From: Pseudobdellovibrionaceae bacterium
GTDB taxonomy: Bacteria > Bdellovibrionota > Bdellovibrionia > Bdellovibrionales > Bdellovibrionaceae
DNA: 34,176 nt
Direction of reading: 5' to 3'
Assembly (NCBI GenBank): GCA_021731025.1
Contig: JAKFYD010000059.1
Location: 1-34,176, forward strand
Under the pieces are notes generated by a model. It was given only the letters and a program-made list of their open reading frames with translations, was not told the DNA's origin and did no database searches. A program made the translations under genes and the position numbers. Numbering within the stretch: position 1 is the stretch's first letter; every line of letters begins with the position of its first letter. This document shows positions 24,425-33,216 of the stretch, piece by piece.

Positions 24425-27400
24425 TTGAAACCTCTTTTGTAAATCAAATCTAAACCAAGAATCGATTCCGAAGCTTTCTGCGTTCCTGTTTCAGATTCTC
24501 TGAACTCACCCGAAATATTCGCTGAAAAGCTGGGGTTAATGAGATACTGCAGTTTCGCTTCCTGAGTCGAGGTGTCTCGCAAAGTACGACTCACCGAAAC
24601 TTCGACCTTTTTGCTGAGCTTCTTACTGATGATGGCTTTGGGCACAGTGATATTTTTTGACGAATCAAAGGAGCTTGAAAACTGCAAAACAACTCCTAAG
24701 CGGTCCTGCAGCGTACGATTGATTTGTGTCTTTGAAAGTACGGCAGCGCCAAGCTCTAAGCCTGCTTGCGTGGCTTGTTCGCCGGATTGAACATTTTTTT
24801 CCAATCGCTGCGATGTTACGCCCAGAGCCAGCAAGGAAATAATTTCGGGTTCAGGAAGTGGTGGCATACTGGTCAATCGAATGTTCGGAGCTTTTGCTAA
24901 GCCCTGAACTAATATATTGATGTCATATTCGTCCAGACGTGATTGTGCTGAAACGTAAAGCTCGGGGTTAACCTCGGTGGGATTGTTAAAGTTAACACTT
25001 CCAGATTGCAATTCGAAAATTTTATCTTTGAAAACCAATTTCGTATTTTTTTCGATGTTGATTCGTCCAAGTAAAATTGGATTCAAAGGAGGACCCTTGA
25101 CTTGCAGTTGGCCAGTAACAGTTCCGTCCATTTGGGAGTTTTTAACTTCAGCCCCTCGTTGCAAGATCACTTGCAAATCAAGAATCAAAGGCTCGAAGGA
25201 ATTTTCTTTCAAAGACTTTGGCAAATAATTGCTTTGGCGGGCTGAAACCAAATTTCCACTTTCATCGCCAAACTCTTTTTCGAAAAGTGCGGAAGTCACA
25301 TTGTAGGTTCCTGACAGCAAGAAAGGAAACCAACGTCCTGAAAAAACCAATTCGGCATTTCCTGACGAGCGAACTTTATCGGGAATGATCAGATTAATAC
25401 CTTCAGCTTTTAATTTTAAATTGATAGGGAGATCGCGCCATCCCTGAATTTGAACATCGCCAGAGCCTGTGACGACTCCTCCGGCCAACTGAGCTTTCAG
25501 ATCTTGCACTAAAACTTTGGAGTGTGAAAAAAGAATTTCCGTATTGATCCGGTCAATCGGGTGGGGGAAGCCTTTCAATTTCAAAAAGACATCCTGCAGC
25601 TGAGCGCTGCCCAGAAGCTGAGGTTTATAGATGGCGCCAGTGATTGAAGCGCTGCCGCTGGCGGGTCCACCCAAGTCTTCCAGAAATGGAAGAAACATGT
25701 GAAGCAAACGAAGTTCAACATTGGCTTTCAACTGCAGATTAAGTTGTTCCAAAGTAAAATCATTTCCCGTCAATTGCACATAATTGTCTTGTCCTCGAAG
25801 CGAGAAATTCTTGAGATCAATTTTTCCATTGCTTGCAGTGATTTCGATGGGCCCGACATTTTGTAAAGTGAGAGGTCCACGTTTCAAATAAACATTGATG
25901 GCGCTGATTTTACCCGAACTTTTAAAAAGATCACCGTTCTCCGAAACAAGATTCACTTCACTGGTCAGCTGAGACTGATATTCATTTTGTAAAAAGCCAG
26001 CGTCGAAGAGAGATAAAATTTGGGTAAAGTTCCAGTCGATGGTTCTGACATTAATCTTTAACGGAGTATGGCCAACTTTAAATGGCCATTGAATATCGCT
26101 AATGATTTTTTCTCCGAATAACTGATTCTTGATTTCGATGGCATTGCGATCGATCTTCACCAGGAACTGACTTTCGGGAACTTCCTGTTCGTCAATAACG
26201 GTATCGGTAACACGGCCTTGTAAATCCAAGCGGGGTTCTGAAATTGATCCTGTGAGTTCCGCCTTGCCATTCAGCAAGCCAAAGATGCCACTGTTGATGC
26301 TGTTCACCAATTCTGATTCATCCAGCTTTAATTGCTCGGCCATTCCCGAAAGTTTCAGTTTTTGGGACGAGCTGACTTGCCCGTTCACGCGTATCGCTGA
26401 ATTGTTTTTGTGAACTTCGACCAGATCCGTTTTGATGTTTCCGTCCAAGGCTGTCAGATTAAAAAGAAATCTTCCAAAACTTTCGGTCGCAATTTTTCCA
26501 TTTTTAAATTCAGATTCCAATTTGTAATTCATTCTCCAAAAGTTCAATGGACCTTCAAAACGTAATCGCGCTTGACCGGCCCCTGAAACTGAAACTGGAA
26601 GTGGAAAAACATCTTCAAAAATCCAAGCCACATCCACCAAATCGGTTCGTGGAAAATCGATTTGCCCCAGAAGTTCATTCTTGTGAAAATTAATATCTAG
26701 CATCCCCTGAAAGGTCGAGCGGCTCATAAGACCTTCGATGTCTTTAAAGTACAAATGACCCTCTTTATAGGAAAGTTGGGTCCCGAAACTTCCTAAACGA
26801 TATTTTTCAAGAACATAATCCTGAGCCTGAATTTTCATTCCGAAAGTGGCTGCATGGGAATTGCCCTCGGTGCTTCCTTCGACGGCGGCAACTCCACTCA
26901 TTTCCAGGTTCCCCAAATTTTTAATATTTTTAAAATTAAGTTCCGGACTTTTATAGCTGATCTTGAAACCCTGATCGTAAATGATTGTTCCTTCGGACTG
27001 CCCTTGGCTGTCGCCAAGTTTAACGTTGGCTTTGTACTTCACCTGATTCAAGTCGACTTGCAAGGTGCCGTTGCCGCTGAACTCGTCAAGCTTAACAATG
27101 GGCTTTCCGGTGAAATTTCCTTTGCTATTCACGTGTAGATCTTTTCCGATAACTTCACCTTCACAGTCAGCCACAAAGGGGACCAGTTGTCCTGTGCAGG
27201 GCAAATGGCCTTGCACTTGGAGTGCCACAGGAATATCCCCCAGTCGAAGTGAGTGAAAAAGTTTTAACAAATCAAGATTTTCAATATCAACATCAGTTTT
27301 AAATTTAAATTCATGGGTGAGCTCTAAGTCCGATTTTTTTAATATCAGTCGTCCTGCTGGATGAAGGGCTTCGATTTTGTTAAGCAGCAAGCTGCGGTTT

Positions 27401-28377
27401 TTAAATTCTCCCGACAATTGAGCATTGCCAATTTCAAAAGCTTCAACTTGAACATCTCGGGTGTTGAGCTGAAATTGCCCTGTTAGGTTATCGAAGGTGT
27501 CGATTTTAATCTGCCCCTCCGAGTGAACCTCCCCAGCGACAGGAGGCAACTTCCAACTGGGGTTGATGTTTTTAATTTGCAAACCCAAATCTGATAAATC
27601 CAGAGAAGTTTTAAAATTGAAATTTGCTTTCGGGTGCAGTTGGATGCGATGGAAGTTGTCCACCTGACCTTCGATATTAATTTTATTTTTATTCAGGGAA
27701 GTTTCGAACTGCAAAACCTTCAGCGTTTTCGGCGTCAGCTGAAACAAAGTTTCTATTCCTAAGCTTCCTTTGCCATATTTTTTAAAATCCATTTCCGCTT
27801 GTTTAATCGAAGTGCGCACTTGAAGCTTTTGCGCCTGCAGAAGCATGCCCAAACTTGAATCTTTAAGTGTCAGTTGCCCACCAAGATCTTTTGAATGCAA
27901 AGTTAAATTAATTTTTTCGAGGAAAAGTCGATTGATTGGAACCTGAGACAATTTTTTAAAAAACTGCGCTAGAGGAAATTCTTGGGGCTTTGACGGAGAA
28001 TTCAGTAAAGGATCTAAATTAAAATCTGTTTTAAGGCCTTCAATAGTCAAAGCGGAAAGCACTAAACGACCCAACAGAATTTGGAAGGGGTCCACTTGCA
28101 AACGAACTTCGGTGATTTCGGTGGGGGAAATTATCTTTGCGAATTCAGGTTTTGGTTGAATCGAAACCGATTTCAAAATAAGAGTGGGCCACACCCATCG
28201 CAGCTCGACTTGCTGTGCCTGAACGATCACAGGTATTTGTGGCTGCGTGCTGGTGTAAGCACGGACTTCGTTCTGTAAAAATAAAGAAAGCCGAGGCCAC
28301 AACAGAAGCTGAAACACTCCACCTAAAAAGAGGAAAAGAATCGTCGGGGTGAGAAGGATCCAGAATGTCCTTCTCAA
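24421..28377 (-). CDS. tamB: TamB/DUF490 envelope protein
   Basis: About 1318 residues long. The N-terminus has one transmembrane anchor (FWILLTPTILFLFLGGVFQL), then about a thousand residues of repetitive beta-strand sequence, the groove-forming AsmA/TamB build, and the DUF490 domain at the C-terminus (motifs LNPILLGRINIEKNTKLVF, GSVNFNNPTEVNPELYV, PPLPEPEIISLLALG). TamB bridges the periplasm and is linked to lipid transport and to TamA in outer-membrane assembly. The start is put at TTG (28375-28377): GGAGGG lies five bases upstream and TTGA overlaps the previous stop. A start four codons earlier (TTG at 28389) lacks that site. It overlaps the Omp85 gene by four bases. Confidence 0.9.
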   Translation of the reverse strand: MRRTFWILLTPTILFLFLGGVFQLLLWPRLSLFLQNEVRAYTSTQPQIPVIVQAQQVELRWVWPTLILKSVSIQPKPEFAKIISPTEITEVRLQVDPFQILLGRLVLSALTIEGLKTDFNLDPLLNSPSKPQEFPLAQFFKKLSQVPINRLFLEKINLTLHSKDLGGQLTLKDSSLGMLLQAQKLQVRTSIKQAEMDFKKYGKGSLGIETLFQLTPKTLKVLQFETSLNKNKINIEGQVDNFHRIQLHPKANFNFKTSLDLSDLGLQIKNINPSWKLPPVAGEVHSEGQIKIDTFDNLTGQFQLNTRDVQVEAFEIGNAQLSGEFKNRSLLLNKIEALHPAGRLILKKSDLELTHEFKFKTDVDIENLDLLKLFHSLRLGDIPVALQVQGHLPCTGQLVPFVADCEGEVIGKDLHVNSKGNFTGKPIVKLDEFSGNGTLQVDLNQVKYKANVKLGDSQGQSEGTIIYDQGFKISYKSPELNFKNIKNLGNLEMSGVAAVEGSTEGNSHAATFGMKIQAQDYVLEKYRLGSFGTQLSYKEGHLYFKDIEGLMSRSTFQGMLDINFHKNELLGQIDFPRTDLVDVAWIFEDVFPLPVSVSGAGQARLRFEGPLNFWRMNYKLESEFKNGKIATESFGRFLFNLTALDGNIKTDLVEVHKNNSAIRVNGQVSSSQKLKLSGMAEQLKLDESELVNSINSGIFGLLNGKAELTGSISEPRLDLQGRVTDTVIDEQEVPESQFLVKIDRNAIEIKNQLFGEKIISDIQWPFKVGHTPLKINVRTIDWNFTQILSLFDAGFLQNEYQSQLTSEVNLVSENGDLFKSSGKISAINVYLKRGPLTLQNVGPIEITASNGKIDLKNFSLRGQDNYVQLTGNDFTLEQLNLQLKANVELRLLHMFLPFLEDLGGPASGSASITGAIYKPQLLGSAQLQDVFLKLKGFPHPIDRINTEILFSHSKVLVQDLKAQLAGGVVTGSGDVQIQGWRDLPINLKLKAEGINLIIPDKVRSSGNAELVFSGRWFPFLLSGTYNVTSALFEKEFGDESGNLVSARQSNYLPKSLKENSFEPLILDLQVILQRGAEVKNSQMDGTVTGQLQVKGPPLNPILLGRINIEKNTKLVFKDKIFELQSGSVNFNNPTEVNPELYVSAQSRLDEYDINILVQGLAKAPNIRLTSMPPLPEPEIISLLALGVTSQRLEKNVQSGEQATQAGLELGAAVLSKTQINRTLQDRLGVVLQFSSSFDSSKNITVPKAIISKKLSKKVEVSVSRTLRDTSTQEAKLQYLINPSFSANISGEFRESETGTQKASESILGLDLIYKRGFK

Positions 28378-29414
28378 AAATCCCTCCAAGTCTCGAGCAA
28401 GATCGAGGCCGAGCGATAACTTGGGCGGGTGGCTAACAAACTTTCTAAAATTTCAATGGCCGTGTGTTTCTGTCCCAGGCCCCAGAAGGCTTGAGCTCTC
28501 AGCAAAGCTGTTGCAAAAAAAGTTTCAGGATCTGCGGCAAAGGTAATTTCGATTCTAATAAGATCATCCAATAATTCAATGTAGCGTCGAGTTTTTAATT
28601 GGAGTTCAGTTTTTAGCCACACCGACGACAGAGATTCAGGGGCAAATTGTAAAATTTGATAAGCAGCTTCGTAGTCGTCCAGCATAAGTGCAGCGATAGA
28701 AAAATCGACAGCCATTTCAGGTTCGGCTTGTGCAGCTTCAGAAAGAGATTTTTCAAAAACTTCCAGTTGATCTTTTTCCGAGTTTTCCTGAAATGAAAAA
28801 TCGATGTTCTTTAAACCAGCATAGCGATTGAGAACATCATAAGCTTGGCGTTCTTTGGCTTGTTCCTGTTCTTTTTTAATTTCCGGATCATTAGGAAACA
28901 TTTTATTAAGACGAACCAACAATTCTTTTTCGGCAGCAAAGAGCCGCTGAGTTCGTAAAGTCTGTAAACGCTCAATCAAATCTTTTTTCACCAACGGAAG
29001 GTTCTGCTGGGCTTGCTGATGCTTTTCCGCGCGCCAGTTTTGCATTTCCCCAATCAGCGCATCCCACTTAAAACTTCGGCAGGCCTGGTAATAGCCCTTT
29101 GTTTCTTTCAAGCCCTTCTGAAATGAACTCAGAAGTTCAGGATCAACTTCTTCATAGAGTTCATCGACAGCTTCGATAAGGTGACCCCAGGGGAGAGTGA
29201 ATTTTTTCTCTCGGAGATGTTTAATTACAAAATCAATCAGCAGCTGCGCCTGCCCGCTTCGCAACAGAAAAATATAAAGAGAATTGAGATTATTTTCTGT
29301 CCGTTCGGATTCGTCTTCTTCCAATTTTTTGAGTAAACTTAGGCCGATAGAATCAAAGGGTGTTTGATTCTGCAAAAGCAGTTGAATTTCCAGTTCGAAG
29401 GTTGAATGGGACAA
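28374..29414 (-). CDS. Helical-repeat (TPR-like) protein upstream of tamB
   Basis: A 346-residue cytosolic-looking protein without signal peptide or membrane helix. It is built of helical pairs; the C-terminal third (about 225-346: DFSIAALMLDDYEAAYQIL, ALLRAQAFWGLGQKHTAIEIL) fits TPR units, and the middle (about 100-200) is a charged coiled-coil region. The start is TTG (29412-29414) with GGAGAG three to five bases before it; no upstream in-frame ATG fits better. Its stop overlaps the tamB start (TTGA), which ties it to TamB synthesis. Such proteins usually scaffold complexes; the partner is unknown. Confidence 0.7.
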   Translation of the reverse strand: MSHSTFELEIQLLLQNQTPFDSIGLSLLKKLEEDESERTENNLNSLYIFLLRSGQAQLLIDFVIKHLREKKFTLPWGHLIEAVDELYEEVDPELLSSFQKGLKETKGYYQACRSFKWDALIGEMQNWRAEKHQQAQQNLPLVKKDLIERLQTLRTQRLFAAEKELLVRLNKMFPNDPEIKKEQEQAKERQAYDVLNRYAGLKNIDFSFQENSEKDQLEVFEKSLSEAAQAEPEMAVDFSIAALMLDDYEAAYQILQFAPESLSSVWLKTELQLKTRRYIELLDDLIRIEITFAADPETFFATALLRAQAFWGLGQKHTAIEILESLLATRPSYRSASILLETWRDF

Positions 29415-29424
29415 AAGCTCTCCA

Positions 29425-29472
29425 TCAAAATAAGCCTTCGCAAAAGCTTAAATTATTACCTTCTTATTTTGA
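29425..29472 (-). repeat. 10-bp inverted repeat ahead of the TPR-tamB genes
   Basis: TCAAAATAAG (29425-29434) and CTTATTTTGA (29463-29472) are perfect inverted repeats with a 28-base loop. A second pair, CAAAAGC (29441-29447) and GCTTTTG (29475-29481), overlaps it and would form an alternative fold. This sits in the 109-base gap after efp, so it could be a 5' leader structure. Confidence 0.4.
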
Positions 29473-29523
29473 CGGCTTTTGTAATGAATCAGGAGACTTA
29501 ATACGTTGCGTTAACATCCAGTT

Positions 29524-30090
29524 TTACTTCATATTTACGCGTTCAACATAGTCTCCAGTCGAGGTGTCAATTCTGAGGACATCGCCTTCGGAAATGTGCA
29601 GTGGAACTTGGACCACTAGACCTGACTCCATGGTCGCGGGTTTAGTCGCACCAGAAACGCGATCGCCCTTAATTCCTGGGTCTGATTTCGCAACTTTCAG
29701 GTTTACAGCTTTGGGAACTTCAATACCAACTGGTCTTTCGTTGAAGATCATGACCATGACTTTGAGATTTTCGTTCAGGTAATTGGCTTGTTCTCCCACT
29801 TCGTCGGGAGTCATCATGATTTGTTCGTAAGAACTTTGGTCCATAAAGTTATAGCCATTTTCATCTTTATAAAGATAACTCATCTCTTTGACTTCGATGT
29901 CTGGTACGCCAAACTTTTCACCGGATTTGATTGTTAATTCTCGGTTTTGTCCCGTCAAAAGATTGCGAAGCTTCGTGCGAGTGAACTGATTTCCTTTTCC
30001 TGGTTTAACGTGTTGGAAGTCAACGATCACGTAAGGTGCATCTTCCATCAAAATTTTTAAACCTTTTTTAAAATCACCTGTTTCGTACAT
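29524..30090 (-). CDS. efp: Translation elongation factor P
   Basis: A 188-residue EF-P that helps ribosomes through polyproline stretches. The N-terminal KOW-like domain carries the loop HVKPGKGNQF with K32 where E. coli has the modified K34, so lysine-based modification (beta-lysyl type) is possible. The OB domains end with the conserved C-terminal segment GDVLRIDTSTGDYVERV. Domain order and length are normal. No epmA or epmB lies nearby. The ATG is preceded by AAGGAATT. It stands 62 bases after a TPR gene and 109 bases before another, so it may belong to the same long transcript. Confidence 0.95.
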   Translation of the reverse strand: MYETGDFKKGLKILMEDAPYVIVDFQHVKPGKGNQFTRTKLRNLLTGQNRELTIKSGEKFGVPDIEVKEMSYLYKDENGYNFMDQSSYEQIMMTPDEVGEQANYLNENLKVMVMIFNERPVGIEVPKAVNLKVAKSDPGIKGDRVSGATKPATMESGLVVQVPLHISEGDVLRIDTSTGDYVERVNMK

Positions 30091-30112
30091 AAAATTCCTT
30101 GGTCAAAAGAGA

Positions 30113-30132
30113 TTATTGAAGAGGTTCAATAA
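30113..30132 (-). repeat. Hairpin upstream of efp
   Basis: TTATTGAA, four-base loop, TTCAATAA: a perfect eight-pair stem in the 62-base gap between the first TPR gene and efp. It is A+T rich and without a U-tract, so a processing or regulatory site is likelier than a terminator. Confidence 0.4.
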
Positions 30133-30152
30133 ACTTGATTTGGCCAAAACTG

Positions 30153-31007
30153 TCAAACAGGGGATTTAATGTCTTCGATTTTGCGAAGCAGCATGCGCAG
30201 CTTTTCTAACTTTCGATGGGCCACTTCTCGTTCACGAGACATGCGCGGCTGAATGATTTCGGCGGCACTGGCTTGTTCGTTTCCGGTCAGCAGTGAGGTC
30301 TGAGTGCGGCTTCGCAGAAGCCTTTCCCGTTGATCCAACTCAATCTGAGAGCCAAATTCTGATTTGGCTTGAGTCAGAATTTCGTGAGCTCGGCTGAGTT
30401 CATTGCGAACAATAAAGGCATCCAACAGAGATAAAATTCTTTGCAAAGAACGACTGGCACCCGATATCGCTGAAACTTCGGGCGGCGATTTCGAAATAGA
30501 GCTTTCAACAGCTGGGGCTCTGCTTTTAAGTGACTCGATCGACTCGAGCTTGGTCATGGCAAAGACATCATCTTCGTAATCAATTGCTGTCAGGCTTTCG
30601 AGTTTCTGAACAACTTTGCGAGCTTTAACGGATTGAGGATTCAGAAATAATACCATCTTGTAGGCCCGCAAGGCTTCTTGAGGTCGCTTCAGTTCAAGTA
30701 GTAAATCTCCCTCGAGCTGATGGGCCGAGATGTTTTCGGCCGATATCTGCGAGGCCTTTTGCACAGTGGTCAGGGCCTCTTGAAGTTTCTTTTGATCTTT
30801 AAGAATTTTCGCTAAGACAAGGTGGCCCGAGGCGAACTCAGGGTGGCGACGTAAACCTTCGCGAACAGTTCGTTCCGCCAAGGATAAATCTCCGGATTCG
30901 CGATAGGCATCCGACAAAGGTGCAAAAACCAAAGAGGATGGATCTTTTTTAAGCAGCTGGCGGTATTTTTCAATCACCGCAGAGTCGTACTTGGCCATAC
31001 TTGACAT
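30153..31007 (-). CDS. TPR-repeat protein
   Basis: About 284 residues. The start is taken at ATG 31005-31007 (MSSMAKYD); a longer frame from TTG at 31034 has its only AAGG motif directly on the codon. TPR units occupy about residues 10-135 (SLVFAPLSDAYRESGDLSLAE; ASGHLVLAKILKDQKKLQEAL; ISAHQLEGDLLLELKRPQEAL; a fourth ending in RAYKMVLFLNPQSVKARKVV). The rest is a serine-rich linker followed by helical coil, rich in leucine and basic residues. There is no signal peptide. It is divergent from ruvC and is the first gene of the long minus-strand run toward tamB and the efflux genes. Role unknown. Confidence 0.75.
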   Translation of the reverse strand: MSSMAKYDSAVIEKYRQLLKKDPSSLVFAPLSDAYRESGDLSLAERTVREGLRRHPEFASGHLVLAKILKDQKKLQEALTTVQKASQISAENISAHQLEGDLLLELKRPQEALRAYKMVLFLNPQSVKARKVVQKLESLTAIDYEDDVFAMTKLESIESLKSRAPAVESSISKSPPEVSAISGASRSLQRILSLLDAFIVRNELSRAHEILTQAKSEFGSQIELDQRERLLRSRTQTSLLTGNEQASAAEIIQPRMSREREVAHRKLEKLRMLLRKIEDIKSPV

Positions 31008-31043
31008 CGTGTCACTCAAAAAATAAATTTTCAACCTTGTTCA

Positions 31044-31072
31044 TTGACCCCGACTGAACTTCCTTTTCAAAT
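31044..31072 (+). promoter_or_regulatory. Possible ruv operon promoter
   Basis: TTGACC (31044-31049) and TCAAAT (31067-31072) are exactly 17 bases apart. The expected transcript start, about six bases on, falls on the ruvC ATG itself. The -35 is strong, the -10 moderate. Confidence 0.4.
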
Positions 31073-31078
31073 GGAGGA

Positions 31079-31600
31079 ATGAAGCTACGTATACTTGGCT
31101 TGGATCCTGGCTCTCGGGTGACAGGCTATGGAATTATTGAATTCGACGGCCGCGATGTGCGCTACCTGAAGCATGGCATTTTGAATGTCTTTTCACAGAA
31201 CCCCGAGTTTTCTCAACGTCTCGCTTTACTGGGACAAGGTTTGCGTCAGGTGCTGCTCGAATATAAACCGCAACATGTCGCAATAGAACGGGTTTTCTTA
31301 GGCCGAAATGCTGACAGCGCCTTCAAACTTGGGCATGCTCGTGGAGTTGCGGTGTACGAGTCTACACTTATGGGCTGCGAGTTTCACGAGTATACGACCC
31401 GAGAAGTTAAGAAGGGCGTTACGGGAAATGGTGGCGCCGAAAAGTCTGAGGTCATGTCAGTGCTGTACAGAATATTAAATATTCCTCTTCAAGGACACCA
31501 GGAAAAATCTTTCGATGCTTCAGATGCTTTGGCCCTTGCTTACTTCCACAGTCAAAAATTGCAAATGCAGAACTTGATTCGTCGATCTGTGCAAATATAG
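31079..31600 (+). CDS. ruvC: Holliday junction resolvase RuvC
   Basis: The 173-residue endonuclease cuts Holliday junctions moved by RuvAB. Active-site acids are D9 (GLDPGSRVTGYG), E70 (AIERVFLGRNADSAF), and D146 and D149 (SFDASDALALAYFH), matching E. coli D7, E66, D138 and D141. Its GGAGG motif is only one base from the ATG, which is too close for normal initiation, and no other start fits the conserved N-terminus. It leads the ruvC-ruvA-ruvB order, with 30 bases to ruvA. Confidence 0.97.
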   Translation: MKLRILGLDPGSRVTGYGIIEFDGRDVRYLKHGILNVFSQNPEFSQRLALLGQGLRQVLLEYKPQHVAIERVFLGRNADSAFKLGHARGVAVYESTLMGCEFHEYTTREVKKGVTGNGGAEKSEVMSVLYRILNIPLQGHQEKSFDASDALALAYFHSQKLQMQNLIRRSVQI

Positions 31601-31630
31601 AAATGGGTTTTAAGATCCAGGAGTTCAAAA

Positions 31631-32209
31631 ATGATTGCTTACCTTAAAGGTCAACTCATCGAAATTGCGACCGATCATGTGATTGTTGATGTCAATGGAG
31701 TTGGCTATGAAGCTGCGGCTTCTTTGCCAACAATAGATCAGTTGCGCTCCTTCCAGGGCCAAACCGTGGCGTTAAGGATTTACACTCACGTGCGTGAAGA
31801 TCAGTTGCAGCTTTTTGCCTTTCTTCACCCTGAAGAAAAATCTTTATTTTTATCCTTTTTGAAAGTGAATGGAATCGGCCCCAAAGTGGCCTTAACTATT
31901 TTATCGGGTGCGACCTGGTCGCAAATTTATGATCTCATCGAAAGAGGAGACGCGAAGGGTCTATCCAGTTTACCGAAGGTGGGTAAAAAAACCGCCGAAC
32001 AAATCATTCTGACTTTACAGGGAAAATTGGTTCGTGCTGATGATCAAACTAAATCTGGTGGAAGTTCTCAGTGGCAGCAAATTTCTTTTGCCTTGGTGAA
32101 TTTGGGATTTAAATCAAGCACCGTCGACAATTTCGTTTCGGGTTTACCGAAAGATATTAACATTGAAGAAGGGGTTCGGCAGGGGCTTCTGGCTCTGTCG
32201 AAAAATTAA
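31631..32209 (+). CDS. ruvA: Holliday junction DNA helicase subunit RuvA
   Basis: A 192-residue protein that binds the four-way junction as a tetramer. Domain I (MIAYLKGQLIEIATDHVIVDVNGVGYE) and the HYTHVREDQLQLF-like strand are conserved; a pair of helix-hairpin-helix motifs follows (FLKVNGIGPKVALTILSG near 75-93, and LSSLPKVGKKTAEQII near 111-126). The C-terminal domain III that regulates RuvB is at about 145-192. An AGGAG ribosome site lies eight bases before the ATG. ruvB starts two bases after its stop. Confidence 0.97.
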   Translation: MIAYLKGQLIEIATDHVIVDVNGVGYEAAASLPTIDQLRSFQGQTVALRIYTHVREDQLQLFAFLHPEEKSLFLSFLKVNGIGPKVALTILSGATWSQIYDLIERGDAKGLSSLPKVGKKTAEQIILTLQGKLVRADDQTKSGGSSQWQQISFALVNLGFKSSTVDNFVSGLPKDINIEEGVRQGLLALSKN

Positions 32210-32211
32210 TT

Positions 32212-33216
32212 ATGAACGAAATTTTTGAAACTGAAAAAAATCAAATGAGTGAAGGTGAGAAGGTTTGGGAAAACCAACTGCGACCTCACACTTTTTCCGA
32301 GTTTCCAGGTCAGGATCAGATCAAGGAAAAGCTCCAAGTTTTTATGCAGGCGACGAAACAGCGGCAAGAGCCTTTGGACCATGTTTTATTTTCGGGCCCT
32401 CCTGGCTTGGGAAAAACCACTTTGGCCCAACTGGTGGCCGCGGGTTTAGGTGCGCCTTTTAAAATGGCATCGGCTCCGGCGCTCGAGAAAAAAGGGGACT
32501 TGGCTGCTTTGCTGACGAGCTTACAACCTTTTTCGGTTTTGTTCCTTGATGAAATTCATCGGCTGAATCGCACTCTTGAAGAATATCTCTACACAGCCAT
32601 GGAAGATTATTACATCGATATCATGACCGGCGAGGGCCTTGGTGCTCGGCCTATGAAATTCCAATTGGCTCCCTTCACATTGATCGGTGCAACGACTCGT
32701 GCAGGATTGTTAAATGCTCCTTTCCGTGATCGTTTTGGAATTGTCGAGAGATTAAATTTCTACGACAAAGCTTCTTTACAACAAATATTACTTCGATCAG
32801 CGAAAGTTCTGGGCGTTAAAGCTCAAGAAGAAGGGGCCGAAGTCATTGCCCGACGTTCACGGGGCACGCCCCGAATTGCGAATCGTCTGTTAAAGCGAGT
32901 TCGCGATTACGCTCAGGTCAAAGGCAATGGTGAAATTGATGCAGAGCTAGCTTCCTACGCCCTCGATCAGTTGGGCGTCGATCAATTTGGTTTAGATCAA
33001 ATGGACCGACGTATTCTTCAACTGATTCATGAAAAATATCAGGGCGGGCCCGTGGGAATTGAAACTCTCTCGGCGGCATTGAGTGAAGAAAAAGACACTC
33101 TCGAAGAGGTCTATGAACCTTTTCTAATTCAAGAAGGCTACATTCAAAAAACTCAACGTGGACGCGTTCTTACTGAAAGCGCAAAAAAATACATGTCTGA
33201 GGTTGTATGCAACTAA
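32212..33216 (+). CDS. ruvB: Holliday junction DNA helicase RuvB
   Basis: The 334-residue AAA+ motor drives branch migration with RuvA. The Walker A motif GPPGLGKTT is at residues 62-70, Walker B FLDEIH at 111-116, sensor 1 TLIGATTR at 156-163, and the arginine-finger region FRDRFG at 171-176. The C-terminal winged helix (GGPVGIETLSAAL) is intact. The gene follows ruvA by two bases, and its last ten bases overlap the start of the asparaginase gene. Confidence 0.97.
   Translation: MNEIFETEKNQMSEGEKVWENQLRPHTFSEFPGQDQIKEKLQVFMQATKQRQEPLDHVLFSGPPGLGKTTLAQLVAAGLGAPFKMASAPALEKKGDLAALLTSLQPFSVLFLDEIHRLNRTLEEYLYTAMEDYYIDIMTGEGLGARPMKFQLAPFTLIGATTRAGLLNAPFRDRFGIVERLNFYDKASLQQILLRSAKVLGVKAQEEGAEVIARRSRGTPRIANRLLKRVRDYAQVKGNGEIDAELASYALDQLGVDQFGLDQMDRRILQLIHEKYQGGPVGIETLSAALSEEKDTLEEVYEPFLIQEGYIQKTQRGRVLTESAKKYMSEVVCN

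Noticed and set aside
28378-28389. Upstream TTG start for TamB
   Set aside because: The GGAGGG site and the TTGA stop/start overlap both point to the TTG four codons later.
31008-31034. Nine-codon N-terminal extension of the TPR protein next to ruvC
   Set aside because: The TTG start has its AAGG motif touching the codon, and the extension would overlap the divergent promoter region.
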